Assembly (NCBI GenBank): GCA_959347315.1
Contig: OY365810.1
Location: 11,343,728-11,407,727 of the forward strand
Reading direction: 5' to 3'
From: Bimastos eiseni
Lineage: Eukaryota > Annelida > Clitellata > Crassiclitellata > Lumbricidae
Length of the DNA stretch: 64,000 bases
Shown here: one piece after another, positions 10,913-22,471 of the stretch
Numbering within the stretch: position 1 is the stretch's first letter
Layout of the letters: each line of letters starts with the position of its first letter
The notes under the pieces: generated by a model
The model's input: only the letters and a program-made list of their open reading frames with translations
Database searches by the model: none
What the model was told of the DNA's origin: nothing
Made by a program: the position numbers and the translations under genes

Positions 10913-11020
10913 CTGCAGTTTTGTCAATCAGTTTAATGAGAACCAGAATCGTTTTGTTCATCCAATATTCCACTGGTTTTAGTTTTTCTTTGAAAGGGTT
11001 CTCGTGTATCTTACGTTTGT
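10913..11020 (-). CDS. Helical exon A (gene 1)
   Basis: A 108-bp phase 1-1 exon with acceptor CATTTCAG and donor GCAG/GTTTGA. It encodes DKRKIHENPFKEKLKPVEYW and MNKTILVLIKLIDKTA. A paralogue of identical length lies at 60738-60845 and shares DKxxIxE and the VLVLI core. The paralogous pair supports coding function. Confidence 0.65.
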
Positions 11021-11271
11021 CTGAAATGTTAAATTTTGAAGTCGATGAATTATAATTATCTGAAGCAGTAAAAACTCTCATGAAAGAAAATTCAAATACG
11101 GTAAATGTTTCTTAGCGTCACACTTATCGCTCAGTAGAAATTTTAAGACCACAAGTGGGGCCTATACATATGGATATAAAATTATTGACATGTATATCTC
11201 CTAAATGTTATTTGAATTTATTGACATTTCCAATTACTGATAGGATTCAGTTCTTTCTTACATACAAAGTC

Positions 11272-11530
11272 TTTTTGGGTCCAGCTCGACACTGTCTTTG
11301 TGATCTTATCAGGCAACCTATCTCGGCTACCTCTGGAGTTCCTCTCCGCTCTTTAGACCATCACGACCTTCTAGTAACTCGGTCTAAAACTGTCACAGCT
11401 CAGCATCGTGCCTATGTTGGCCCTTCGCTATGGAACAGACTCGTGCGCAATCATATCTAGTAGCACAACTATCTCTACTCGTTCTCTTAAGACTTCTGTT
11501 CTCTAAGGGTTCCTCGCACCTGGAACACCT
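11272..11530 (+). pseudogene. 3' fragment of a non-LTR retrotransposon
   Basis: The frame to 11460 carries the C-terminal signature of CR1/RTE-type reverse transcriptases: LCDLIRQP, later VTRSKTVTAQHRAYVGPSLW and NRLVRNHI (compare 'aPslWNxLPxxiR'). A stop then interrupts a TRSLKTSVL-like tail. It is a 5'-truncated remnant inside an intron of gene 1. Confidence 0.6.
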
Positions 11531-12119
11531 CTAATTAGGTTGTACTGTGGGAAGCGTTTCATAAATCAGTAAATAGAATGAAATAGAATAGCCCATGCAC
11601 AAGGGACGTAGTTTATCCTGATATTCTACTTGTATGCACAGTGAATAGATAGACAAGGATGGATACAAAGTCACTGGTTGTGTGCACAAATATACACACA
11701 TACATATCATATATATACATACATACATACATGCTTTTGCATACCATACGTAACCATATACCTAATACATACAAAAATGGAAGAAGCCAAACCGACCAGT
11801 TGCTGGAGGCCCAGACAGCTCAAGAATTGGTTGGTGCAAAATTATTTCAAAAAACACTGCATCGTAGCACCTTCCACAATGCATTGGTATTAGTCCATGC
11901 TGATCGTCAACTTCTTCGGTTTCTTCTGTTGTGGCTAAAACGTCTCTCAGATAAAGAACAAGACTACGATTACACTCATAAATTGACACACGATTATATT
12001 CTTGAGTAGACCTACCTACATAAAGTTCGCGACAACCTTGCAACTTTACAAGCCGCCCACAATATAGGATTAGTTCTACTGTCGTTTAGTAAAATCCGTT
12101 AGCAACCATTACACCAATG

Positions 12120-12970
12120 CAGACGCGTCACTATTGTTGGTGTCACCTGGTGCGGTAACTCATGGCGTCGCCCTGCATGGAACTCCTCCCTTCTGTTTAC
12201 GAGACCATACAGTTATATAGAATTATAATTAACCATTAGGTCCTGATATTTTTCAATAATGTTACTCGTAAATCGTAATCGAACTCAAAAAGAAGAAATT
12301 TTTATGTTTTTTTCCCATGGAGGGATCACGAGCTCATGATAATTTGTGCAAAGCGATACATGAATATGCGCATTGAAAGGTTAGCGTGACTATTTTCAGC
12401 ACACGATTTGCCTTCTATTTCGATACTTTACAATTTCGAATTGCCCAATTCACACAAATTCGATATAATGACAACCGACATTTGCATTCGCATCATCTGA
12501 AGGTAGGCCTATAGTGTTAAATTTAAGGTGCAAATCGGGCGCGCTTTTATATAACCAAAACTTCACTCAGAGCTCTCGCCCAATAGAACACTCACGATCG
12601 GGCGAATTTCAGGGGCAAAGAGCGCAACCGCTGAATTCAAAATTCCATCCCAGGCGAAGCTAGGCTGTAAGGTTAGTTCCTATACATTCATTCATTCATT
12701 CTTTCGTCTTAACAATTATATAGCGGCACCTCGAGAAGTGTACTTGGAGGTGCTCCCAGCCCATCCATGTCGATACAAATCAGCCTTAACCAGGTTGTGA
12801 TAGAAAGGCGCATTACTGGGTAATAATGACGACACTGACAACAACGAATTAGAAGGTTAAAAAAGTAGGTCAATATCTTAAGCATAGAGTTTAAGCGCCA
12901 CATAAATTGATGCAATATCATGTGCATGTAAGATAAGGTTACGAAATCTGCTTCAATGACCGTATAACTG
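12120..12970. mobile_element. hAT-type element remnant (relative of 37902-39347)
   Basis: Starts CAGACGCGTCACTATTGTTG and stays recognisably similar to the complete hAT-like element at 37902-39347 over several hundred bases (TGTCACCTGGTGCGG, ACTCGTAAATCGTAATC, GGGTAATAATGACGAC). The right inverted repeat is missing, so the element is truncated. The end is approximate. Confidence 0.65.
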
Positions 12971-13356
12971 TTGAATAATATTTATTGATCTCGGCAGAGA
13001 GTACACAACCTGTCGGTGAGCCTGCATTGGTCGCCCTGCAAGTTTGTCTATTTGTCGAGATTCTTATCGCCTACATGGACTTTATTCTGTTCAACAGATT
13101 GACCTATGTCTACGTCTTGAGTGTCCTTCGGTGCGGACTGTGGAGTGTAGACACGTCACTCTTGAAGGAAGAGACAACAGAAATCCACAGCACATGACAA
13201 TCGCAAAACGCACGTTACTTTATTTGCAACCGCAAGACAATCATTTTGGGAGGAAAACGATCAAATAGAGCAAAATAATCCAAAGATATGAGTTATATTA
13301 ATTATGATGTTTATTGTGAAAATGATGGTTGTGACCATGTTTTAGTCTAATCTCAC

Positions 13357-13479
13357 CGTTGATCAAGTTTTGTAGGTTTTCAGCCAGCTGAAAGGATTCT
13401 ATTGTTATTTTAAGCGATACTTTTCCGATTACATCGATTAGATTCTGTATGAGACTCTTAATCTTCTGTTTCTGCTTTG
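13357..13479 (-). CDS. Helical exon G (gene 1)
   Basis: A 123-bp phase 1-1 exon with acceptor TTTATAG and donor AACG/GTGAGA. It encodes KQKQKIKSLIQNLIDVIGKV, then SLKITIESFQLAENLQNLIN, with regular hydrophobic spacing. It belongs to the run of short helical exons 3' of the TM exon. Confidence 0.6.
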
Positions 13480-13960
13480 CTATAAATAGAAAATTAAAAA
13501 ATGTGAATTGAGCAATCATATTTACAACGAGATCATTAGCATCGATTATATTCTTTCCAGAATTAGACCAAATAATTAAAGTAGCTTGGTTTGTATTTAT
13601 ATCAAAACTGAATTAATCATATTTGGCAATTATAGCAAGCACATCGACAAAGTTCATAATTAGAAAGTGATAACAAATTAGGAGAACTATGAAAATTGAC
13701 CAATTAGCTCTTGAAACTAACACCTAATGCCATTATAGCTGTAGGCCAACTCTCCAATGCGAATATTTATGTTGCTTAATTCTCAAATTTAATATGAATG
13801 TAATCGTTTTGCAACAAATACAATCATTTTCCGCAGTTATTTTACAATGTCCATGAAATAATTAACGAAATCCGAATACATCTTAGCATTTGTTAGTTCG
13901 TAACGCAACATAAAGGGGTAGGTCATTTTCATTTCAGATCATATCTTATTTAAGAATTAC

Positions 13961-14074
13961 CTTCTTTGTTTTTTAAAAGTTCTTTTTCTAGTTCCCGAAT
14001 GCGTTCTCTAATCGTCTGCAGCGTTTTCTCATTCGGTGTGTCAAACATTTTCGATACCAAATTGATGAGATCGT
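13961..14074 (-). CDS. Coiled-coil exon F (gene 1)
   Basis: A 114-bp phase 1-1 exon with acceptor TCTATAG and donor GAAG/GTAATT. It encodes DDLINLVSKMFDTPNEKTLQ and TIRERIRELEKELLKNKE; the latter is a clear charged coiled coil. Confidence 0.6.
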
Positions 14075-14629
14075 CTATAGATGTGAATGTACATTAAACA
14101 GTCAACCTTTGACAGATGTTATTGCTCTGAACATAACTGACCTACCATGGCTGTTCGAAAGTCATAACTTATCGTTCCTAAGCACAAATTGTTGCCAATG
14201 TGTTTTAATTGTGGCCTATTCTATAAGCCTGTAAGCGTCGTCTTGCAAATTTAAATCAACGTCTCGCTCTCGGAATTTCGTTTAACAACATTAGTGAGAG
14301 ATAATCCAGCAAGATCTTCTATTTATGAAGCCATAATTATGCCTGTAAACTTTACACTAGGGATCGTTGATATAATTATGGGCATATCAATTCATGTGTA
14401 GCTGATTGTGCCCACTTGGAACGCCTCAATGCATTTAGCATGGCAATCTAAACAATAGTTCGGAGGCAATCCAGCCCTACATCACACAATCTGGAAAGTC
14501 TTGGTACGTCTAAACCAGCACTTTTAATCTGAAGCGAAATATAATACAAAAATCAGCAATCGTCTGTGTTTTTTTTATTCATTATGAGTTGTGTTCAGCT
14601 TGATTTGTTTATGAGAGAAATATACTTAC

Positions 14630-14773
14630 CGTTGTTGGGGTTTTTTTGAGCAGTATGCATCAGATCTGAAGTTGCACTTTCAAGCTGCTTGAACCTCATG
14701 GTAAATAGTTGATGCAATCCTCGGATGTCATCAAATTTCTTTTGCGCCAATTCGCATTCCAATGGCTTTCCCA
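14630..14773 (-). CDS. Coiled-coil exon E (gene 1)
   Basis: A 144-bp phase 1-1 exon with acceptor CTGTTTCAG and donor AACG/GTAAGT. It encodes GKPLECELAQKKFDDIRGLH and FTMRFKQLESATSDLM, and is the first helical exon after the transmembrane exon. Confidence 0.65.
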
Positions 14774-15825
14774 CTGAAACAGTAAGTTGCTACACTAAAG
14801 ATGAATGCTTACATTTTAGGTAATTTTTGAAGGATTCGTGTATGGAAACAGAATTTTTCCAATGACCTTACAGTTCGAACAATTTTTATGCCAAAGCAAT
14901 GCAAACAGCGTCTGATATCTAAAAAATATGCTAAACGAACAAAGAAGGAAGAGCAATTAAGGTGGGCGATCAAAGGACGATAATACAAATAGATACGAGA
15001 ACAATCGAAGGAACTGCGCAAGACACAGAAACACAAAGCTTTTTTCCACAGGTACAATCTCACATCTTGCAGACATCCACACTTTTGAACTCAGACTAAA
15101 ACCCGAGTTTATCTGACAACGCATGCACAGATGTAATGCCACGTAATCGAGCAATGATTTAGCTCCCTTCAAGAGACGCTCGTGGAGCTAGCCTAAATGC
15201 TATTAGATGTAATTTCATACGAATATTTTACATCTGTTAGCAAAAGAGAACACAGTATAGGCTGAAAGAGTCATAACGGTCATAACCACCCGACATCAAA
15301 CAGATGGCATGAATGTTCAGGGTCACTGAGTCAAATTGCGTCGATAGGGTAGAGAGACGACTGGTGACAGAGTTCGCGATCACGGTGACTGTGTTGGCCG
15401 GTAGATTGAATAGCCACCCGTGACTGTCGGTCGATGTCACTTCAATGCCCGTTTATGCCGCTCTCCACCGAGACGAAAGCAATAAGCTGCAGGGGCGTAC
15501 ACAGTCCGCGTGGCTGAGACTCGACGTATGCATCTGAGAGGTGAGCATGATGCAATCACATGACCTAGGCAAGTGGCAAGCAAAGGACCCTTGAACGTAC
15601 AAACTCCTTGGTAAAGTCGGCGAATAAACCCGGTACGCAAACCTAGCACTAGAATGCTTAAACATATTCGAAGTATCTGAGTACATTCTGCATTTAGAAA
15701 AAAATATTTGATGAAATGACGATGCAGTCGATCAATCGACCGACAAGGTCGATGACATGCGCAGATAGCCTGCATTATACATACCCAAAACAAACAGACA
15801 TAATTACATATATGCATGGGTGACC

Positions 15826-16434
15826 GGACAATTCGGCGCGCACAACTCGGTGCCGGGACAATTCGGCGATGGACAATTCGGCGTCGGACAATTCGGCGCG
15901 TGGACGATTTGGCGCCCGGACAATTCGGCGCCGGACTAATCGGCGACGGACAATTCGGCGCCGGATGAGTTTGTAAGTGTATTCAGACCAGATATCGGTA
16001 TGTAGTAACTGACATTTTCAAAAATTCAGAATGGGAGCGAAATAATATTCTCCATATTATCCAGCACATGATTGGTTATTGTAGAGTCACAGTTGACACA
16101 TCGAAGCCGTGTCACTTTCTAACTAGAGTAGTTCTCCACTGTCGTGATTACACCAAGTCAGTATTTTCGGGCTGTTGTCTTCATCAGTCTGTATAATAAC
16201 CAGACATGTGCTGGATAATAATTATGGAGAATACTATTTTGCTCCCATTCTGAATATTTTAAAAATTCCAGTTACTACATACCGATATCTGACCTAAATA
16301 CACTTACAAACTCATCCTGCGCCGAATTGTCCGGCGCCGAATTTTCCGGGCGCCAAATTGTCCGTCGCCGAATTGTCCGTCGCCGAATTGTCCGTCGCCG
16401 AATTGTCCGTCGCCGAATTGTCCGTCGCCGAATT
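15826..16434. mobile_element. Foldback element FB1 with CGGACAATTCGGCG-repeat arms
   Basis: A palindrome of about 610 bp. Both ends are arrays of a 13-15-bp unit (CGGACAATTCGGCG; reverse complement at the right end). Next come unique inverted arms (GGATGAGTTTGTAAGTGTAT on the left, its complement at 16298-16317) and then a central loop of about 120 bp. No ORF. It lies in the intron between the TM exon and exon E. The left end of another copy is at 62964-63052. Confidence 0.85.
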
Positions 16435-16521
16435 TATGTTTCTATCTTTTGCACTTGTTTCTTAAATAAAAATTGTTGCTGCGTATGTCTACAAATAATA
16501 TGACTGTAACAGTATACTAAC

Positions 16522-16665
16522 CGCACGGGATATTTACAGATGCGTAAAGAATGGCGACTGCGAAAATGGCAAATGCGCACAACGTAACCGCTATTACCAA
16601 TCCGCATAGGAAACGAATGTATCCACGTGCAGTCTGTTCTTGCCGGAAAATATTTAATCTCATTT
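16522..16665 (-). CDS. Transmembrane exon (gene 1)
   Basis: A 144-bp phase 1-1 exon with acceptor CTTTCAG and donor TGCG/GTTAGT. A basic juxtamembrane stretch (RLNIFRQEQTARGYIRF) precedes about 24 hydrophobic residues (GLVIAVTLCAFAIFAVAILY), a single-pass helix. Because CARDs precede it and no signal peptide is visible, the N-terminal death-fold part is inferred to be cytoplasmic. Confidence 0.75.
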
Positions 16666-17568
16666 CTGAAAGAAAAAACAAATTAAACACTAATTGAATC
16701 AAACGCATCAGTAACGATCCCATAACTACCGATGACTTATGGTATTAAAATGAAATTCATCAGACTTACATTAAAAGAGAGGTTAATCAATTGCTAGTTA
16801 CGCTAGTGAGTTGCTTATTTAAGGTTTATAGCCTACTAATGATCGCTGCTTTACAGCTAACTCGTCTAATCTGATCTGAGCTGAGTATATTCTGTCCATT
16901 GCAGTGCAATGTTATGCAGCATGGCACTGGCTATTTAAATATTCTATTTCGCCATTCAATCACCCTAATATTCTCAACCTTAAAAGTCAATGTTCTATAA
17001 TACAATGTAGTCGAGTGAGGTTAAACTTGATTTAATTCAACATAATTGATGCACCAAACAAATTATTTTGAAAATTAATCAAATTGTTCTGACCACATCG
17101 TTTCTATTTGATTTTTATAAGATCCAACAAAGTCCAACAGGAAATAAAAATCGAATTTCATCATGCATGGATCAACCATGCAGCATTCTGCCGGTCAAAA
17201 TATGGTCTTGATTAAAATATCCGTTAGTGGAAACATGGGAGGCAGGCTGCCAAGTACAAATAGAATACTCTCTAATCAATGAGCAGACTTGGAGGAGATG
17301 AGAATCAGCTGGGAACACGCGGAGATGACTGCAGAAGATCGTACAAAGTGGAGAACTCTTATCGACCTATGCTCCAGGAAACGTCTAAATAAGTCCAATC
17401 CATGGGTCAAGTTTTAGCGACGCCATAATTTAATCACATGGAAAAAATATAGTTTTGATATTTACAAGTTTCTGCTTTGACGTAAAACAGAAAATTAATT
17501 TTAATTATTTTATTTTATTATGGATTTAGTGAAACAACATGAAGAAAAAAACAAAAACCAACCCTCAC

Positions 17569-17919
17569 TGGAAAAATAATTATCGACATTTTGAACGTCA
17601 TCATCTTCTATATAGATGTCTTTTATAACCACATTTGTATGTACACATTTGTCTGCCCGTCTACAAAGTTCCTCGATGTTGCATTTCAGAGTACCGTCTT
17701 TGATAGTCTTCTTCATTTTTTGCCACGACTCACAAGTTTTTAGATAATAGTAGAAAATAATGCTGCGGCCAATTTTCACGGCAATAATTTTATCTCTTGC
17801 CATTTCTAGTATTCTATCGGACTCCTCAGTCGTTAAACCACGAAGTAGATCAGTTATTCTTTGAGCCAGTCTGACTTCTTCTGAAGGTTCTTGTAGCTCT
17901 GCGTGAACTGGCAATACAG
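17569..17919 (-). CDS. TRADD-N-like exon (gene 1)
   Basis: A 351-bp phase 1-1 exon with acceptor GACTTTCAG and donor TCCA/GTGAGG. After a charged helix (EEVRLAQRITDLLRGLTTEE) comes a core with alternating strands and helices: IIAVKIGRSIIFYYYL, then a segment with DGTLKCNIEEL, then VVIKDIYIEDDDV. The 'V-x-x-G-S-I ... G-x-L ... v-i-x-d' layout resembles TRADD N-terminal-type domains and matches the third exon of gene 2 (42734-43239). The family name is tentative; the shared module between the two genes is what I see directly. Confidence 0.6.
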
Positions 17920-18761
17920 CTGAAAGTCACCAATGACAATACGATAGGTTTTTGTTAATTTATTGCTAAATTTGAGAGTGCGACATAAGTAATTAATGTT
18001 TAACTCATTTGCAAATTCCTAATCTTGAATGAATGGTGGTTCGTTTGCAATTTCATGTTTGAAATACTAGATAAAAGACACAGCAATCAATAAGCCAAAT
18101 AAATGACTGATATGAGAAAAGTCTTAAGTGGATCGTTAGGTAGGCCTATATAACAAAGAGATTTTATATGTTGCTATAGTCAGCTACCTGTGTTACTTAG
18201 ATTGTTAATTTTAAAAACTTTTAAAACTCTATGGTAAGCCTACGCCTTGACGCGGACATGGAGCGTCATTCACCGATGCACCTTTTGATAATGTGTGAAC
18301 TAGATAGCAAAGTAATAGAAAATTAGAACTACGTTTAGTTCTACGTTTAGTTTAGAAGACGCATATTTGTTAAGTAACATAGGCCTAACTTAAATGAGAT
18401 GACTCCCTTCTTGTAGGGTAAATAATTATGTCGAGAAGAGAGAACTCTGCGGGAAAAGAAATTTGATGCGAATTTAGTTTGAGGCCACAAGAAATATTTT
18501 GAAGGACGCTTGCAAAGCAGTCTATGCATACGATATATGGCTGATGAGGTGAAAGAAACACGATGCATCACTAATACAAATATATTATTAATATAATGTA
18601 ATAATCGAATTAAACCAGAGTTGATTCGAGGACACTTGAGCAGAACAGATTTATATCGGATTTAGCTGCATTCTGTAGTTGTATTGTGTAGGATTGGGTT
18701 TGGCTCATTTCAGAACAGTAATTTATAATTAGATTAACTTGAAGTAAGCTCATCCACTTAC

Positions 18762-19070
18762 CACCACCTTTCACTAGAATTTCTGCTATATGGCCTTGAC
18801 TACAATCGTAAAGACATTGGATTGCATTTTCATAGTCGCCAATGCTTCTGCGCCTCAGGATGTCTAAGAAGGCATCGTTCTTTTCTGACATGGGTGCTTT
18901 GCTGCATATAAGTTCCCTTTGGCGTTCGTTTATCACTCTTTTGGCCATTAGACTGTCAGCTAAACCTCCTCCCATATCGATCATATCTTTCAGAGAGCCA
19001 CAATTTACATTGATAATCTTTATCTTCGTTTCTTCCAATGGCCAATCGATTGATATGTTATGACTGCGAA
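18762..19070 (-). CDS. CARD-like exon 2 (gene 1)
   Basis: A 309-bp phase 1-1 exon with acceptor TTGCTTACAG and donor GTG/GTAAGT. It encodes a six-helix-length segment with LADSLMAKRVINERQRELI in the middle and AIQCLYDCSQGHIAEILV at the end, the 'L.dt.Q.hia.lL' ending typical of CARDs. It would be joined in phase behind the CARD at 19553-19852. Confidence 0.7.
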
Positions 19071-19552
19071 CTGTAAGCAACATTAGGCCTATAATTAACA
19101 ATCAAATCGTTTATTCGCTCTATGATTAAGAGAACCTGAGGTAAGAACCGAGATAATATAAACCATAAAAACTTTATTTACATCCAATATATTTCTATAC
19201 TTTCATCGCCATACATGAGTCAGGTCAAGAGAAAAATAGCAAAAGAGGCCAAGAAAAAGTGAGATATGTAAATTGTGTATGTTGGAAGTTGGAGTGACGG
19301 AGAAAGGTGTCAGTCCATTCAAGACAATGTGAAGCCAAGTTTTGAGTATTCGTTATTCTATAGATGAAATGCATTAGGGGATTCCACGGAGTTTTCGTAA
19401 GCATGCGAACGGCCGGTTTCAGCCACCACCATTTGCAATAAGTTGACATGTTTGACTGGATCAATAGTTTTAGTACATCTGTTGCTCATGCATTGCACAA
19501 TCTATCAATAATAATTATTGCGCTCTCTATATGAATTATGCATTGAACTAAC

Positions 19553-19852
19553 CTCCGTCGTTGAGTAAGTAATTTACCAAATGTTTTTGGTCTGTGTCTC
19601 GAAGTGCGTCAATGAATTCTCCTTCCTCGTCTTTTTCGATGACGTAATCCAAGAGCTTTTCATTCCTTCTGGAGATAGTTAGTTGACATTTCACTTCGTC
19701 AACTTCTTCATTGCTTAGAATTGTTTTTGCCAGTAACCAATCTAAAACTTTATCTGGATCCATGCGTGTCTTTAGAAAGTCACGATGTTTAGCCATTTTG
19801 CCCATCGATTCCATTGATTCCGCCATAGCACGATCTTCGTTGTCAATGTACA
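19553..19852 (-). CDS. CARD exon 1 (gene 1; membrane CARD-CARD protein)
   Basis: First placed exon of gene 1. Transcript order: 19852-19553, 19070-18762, 17919-17569, 16665-16522, 14773-14630, 14074-13961, 13479-13357, 11020-10913, 9740-9591, 9253-9113, 8379-8239. Every exon is phase 1 at both ends, so all joins are in frame. The CARD is a death-fold homotypic interaction domain that nucleates innate-immune or apoptotic complexes; here it reads VLDWLLAKTILSNEEVDEVK ... DALRDTDQKHLVNYLL. Predicted protein: CARD-CARD-TRADD-N-like-TM-helical. An upstream exon with the start codon is required and was not found. The exons may instead belong to more than one gene. Confidence 0.75.
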
Positions 19853-20662
19853 CTTTTCGCACAACGGTTTTAAATAGGCATAGTCAAGAAAATCGCGATC
19901 TGTTGTGCCTCTTATTCTTCAGGTTATATGAATCATTTTCCTAACGGTTTTATCAAAGACAGTTTTTTTTTAAACAGAAAATGACCTACTATGGCTTTGC
20001 CAGTTATCGACCCCTACCCTTGCAAATATTGTACATGCTAACAATGACTGCTTGACACAGGCGGCTCTGTCGCGTCGAAATAACGAACGACTACACGAAT
20101 TTGTAGCAGGCCTATAGGCCTATAGGCCTGCATTTACGTGTCCCACATCTTCCATCGATTCTAACAAAACTGTTAAGACCAAGCAAGCTGGCAATGGGCT
20201 ATGTGCACGCACATGAGCCACACATGCTGGCATAATTATGGGCTTACAAAGGTTAAGGCGTAACCGCTATGGCCACTGAATTCTCAGCAAGCGATTGCCT
20301 ATGGGCTATGGCCTATGGGCTACAGTAATAAAAGCATGTTATGCCTACCCTGAATAGTCAGACTAATAATAGAGACTATACATAGTATTGTCGCTAATAA
20401 TTTTTATGAACAGAATTTTTTGTGTAGCCTAATCTAACCATTCTGTGGCACTGTCAGATAAAGTGAAATAAAAGAGCCAATTGGGAAATGTGAAACTAGA
20501 AAAAGGCCATTCCATTCATCAATCGATTGTGCACTGAATGCGAACATAAATAGGCAAACAACAGGCCAGAAAGTGATTAATTGACACGAGGAAGAATATC
20601 GTCCTGCCGCTGCTATTGCTCTATCTCAATCTGTGTTCTGTTGTCTTGTGTTTATAATACCC

Positions 20663-21176
20663 CAGTCACACTAAGCCCCGATCTCACAACCCTCCTATCA
20701 CGCTCGTAGAGCGTGGTGAAAACGTGTAGAACGCAGTAAAACCGCAGTAGAACCGCAGTTCGATCTTCTATGAACGTATTGCAACGCATTATGGTCATAG
20801 CGACAGCCGGTCGGGTCGCAAGGACATCGCCATGGGCGTGACGTGAAATTGACGACATTGTGCTCAGATCGGGAAGCCGATTTTTACGACCTACAACACG
20901 CTTGCAATACGATCATTAAGTCCGCATTACGCTCGATATACGTCGGATCTACGCTCGCCCCGTTACTATCACGCTCAAATGCGCTCGCACTGCGCTTCTT
21001 TCCGTCACGCTCGCACCACGTTTTTTTAACATGTTCAAAATTGACGGCGCCACGCTCGATCGCAATTGCAATACGTTCATAGAAGATCGAACTGCAGTTC
21101 TACTGCGTTCTACACGTTTCTACCACGCTCTATGAGCGTGAAGAGAGCGCTGTGAGATCGGGGCCTAGTGTGACTG
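20663..21176. mobile_element. Palindromic non-autonomous DNA element, copy 2
   Basis: Duplicate of 4358-4885 carried by the segmental duplication; 514 bp, starting CAGTCACACTAAG and ending CTAGTGTGACTG. Differences are point changes and small indels, including loss of about 20 bp near 21040. Confidence 0.75.
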
Positions 21177-21862
21177 TGTTTTTACGGCTTTCAATTGAAA
21201 TTTAACAGTAAACGACCACGATCTCACCACGTTCGAGAGCATTCTTGAACCCAGGTCGTTCGTTCGAAGCGTAGTCAGATCGGGGTAAAGTGTGACGGGG
21301 GCCTAACCGTCTATATGTAAACCTCTGTGTCTGTCTAGCGTGTGTCACTGTTCTCAGTTCTGATTTAGGTCGATCTAGCCTCTATTAATTTTAGCCTGTC
21401 TGCCGGGTTTTATTTTTGTGTATTTCACAATTAAAATAAAAAAACAAAACAAACATGTTTATATGCTTCTTGGCCCTGTGCATATGCATTCAACGCTAAA
21501 TTGATTGCCTTTTGCATAAGTCCCATTATGTAAATTATACGTTTCTACTTTACCTGGCCAATAATTGTTGCTCTTCGAGCCGCATAAAATGACGATTATT
21601 TAACCAGAATAATCGTACAGTAAAACATGAAAAGTAAGCTCAGACTATCTCGCCTATATTAAGCGTATTTCTTGAGACTTTCTCAACGTGCAACTACCTG
21701 TTTAAGTAGCGAATGAAACGGCTCAACCATGGTTCATGGTTCAATATGCCTCTTGAGAGTCTTGATCATTTGGCTGTTGCAATAAAGAGCATACACGGAT
21801 AATTATGATGTAGTGTTGAATGGTTGCACGGTCAAAGATCGATGGTTTTAATAACTTAGGAC

Positions 21863-22471
21863 TGTAACCGTGATTATTATGAACTTTACAATACAATAGA
21901 TAGCCTTGGACAATATATATAGAGATCATTATTATACATTAGGTTTAGCTGAACATTCACTAATTCTGACAGTATAGGTTCTGTCAGTCACTCGTGTAGG
22001 CTCTAGCAGTTGCAGTCAGCCCTCATTGCTAGAGTGGTCAGTAGTTGATCCTTGAGTGGTCAGTAACTAGCCAATCAAAGTAGTCTGATCTAGGATAGGC
22101 CAGTTACCTCTTTGGCTGAGGAAAGTCACTTATATGCTAGAGCACTGTTAGGAACCTTGCAGTCTGACTTCCGAAGAACTCTAACTATCTTGTCAGGCTC
22201 GTCAACTCGTATCATCTTAGGGTTTGGACATTATCATCTCACCCATACTCGCATTAGTAAGTACATGTAACAGTTATGTATTAGTCACAATCATTATATA
22301 TATATATTATTATTATTACCACTTCTTCTTTGTACTTGATAAAGATAGTTTGTATCTGAACTGTCATGTGTCTACTCTTCATGTGTAGCTGGTTTCCCCT
22401 AGCATAATCTACTCGTCAACATCTGATATAATAGTAGAGCTAGTCTAAGTAGAGCCCTCAGCGTTCTTACA
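21863..22471 (+). repeat. 5' LTR of gypsy element
   Basis: 609 bp, TGTAACCG...TTCTTACA, identical to the 3' LTR apart from one extra AT pair in the TATATAT tract. Directly followed by TGGTGGAGAACC at 22472, a TGG-initial primer-binding-site candidate for a tRNA 3' end. Confidence 0.95.

Larger units (their letters stand above)
19269..21749. repeat. Segmental duplication, copy 2
   Basis: Counterpart of 3279-5464. The extra 20077-20413 block includes three tandem AGGCCTAT units near 20107. The gypsy LTR element inserted about 115 bp beyond its right edge. Confidence 0.93.

Noticed and set aside
15840..15965. CRISPR-like or minisatellite array
   Set aside because: Mirrored at 16318-16434 in reverse complement, so part of a transposable palindrome.
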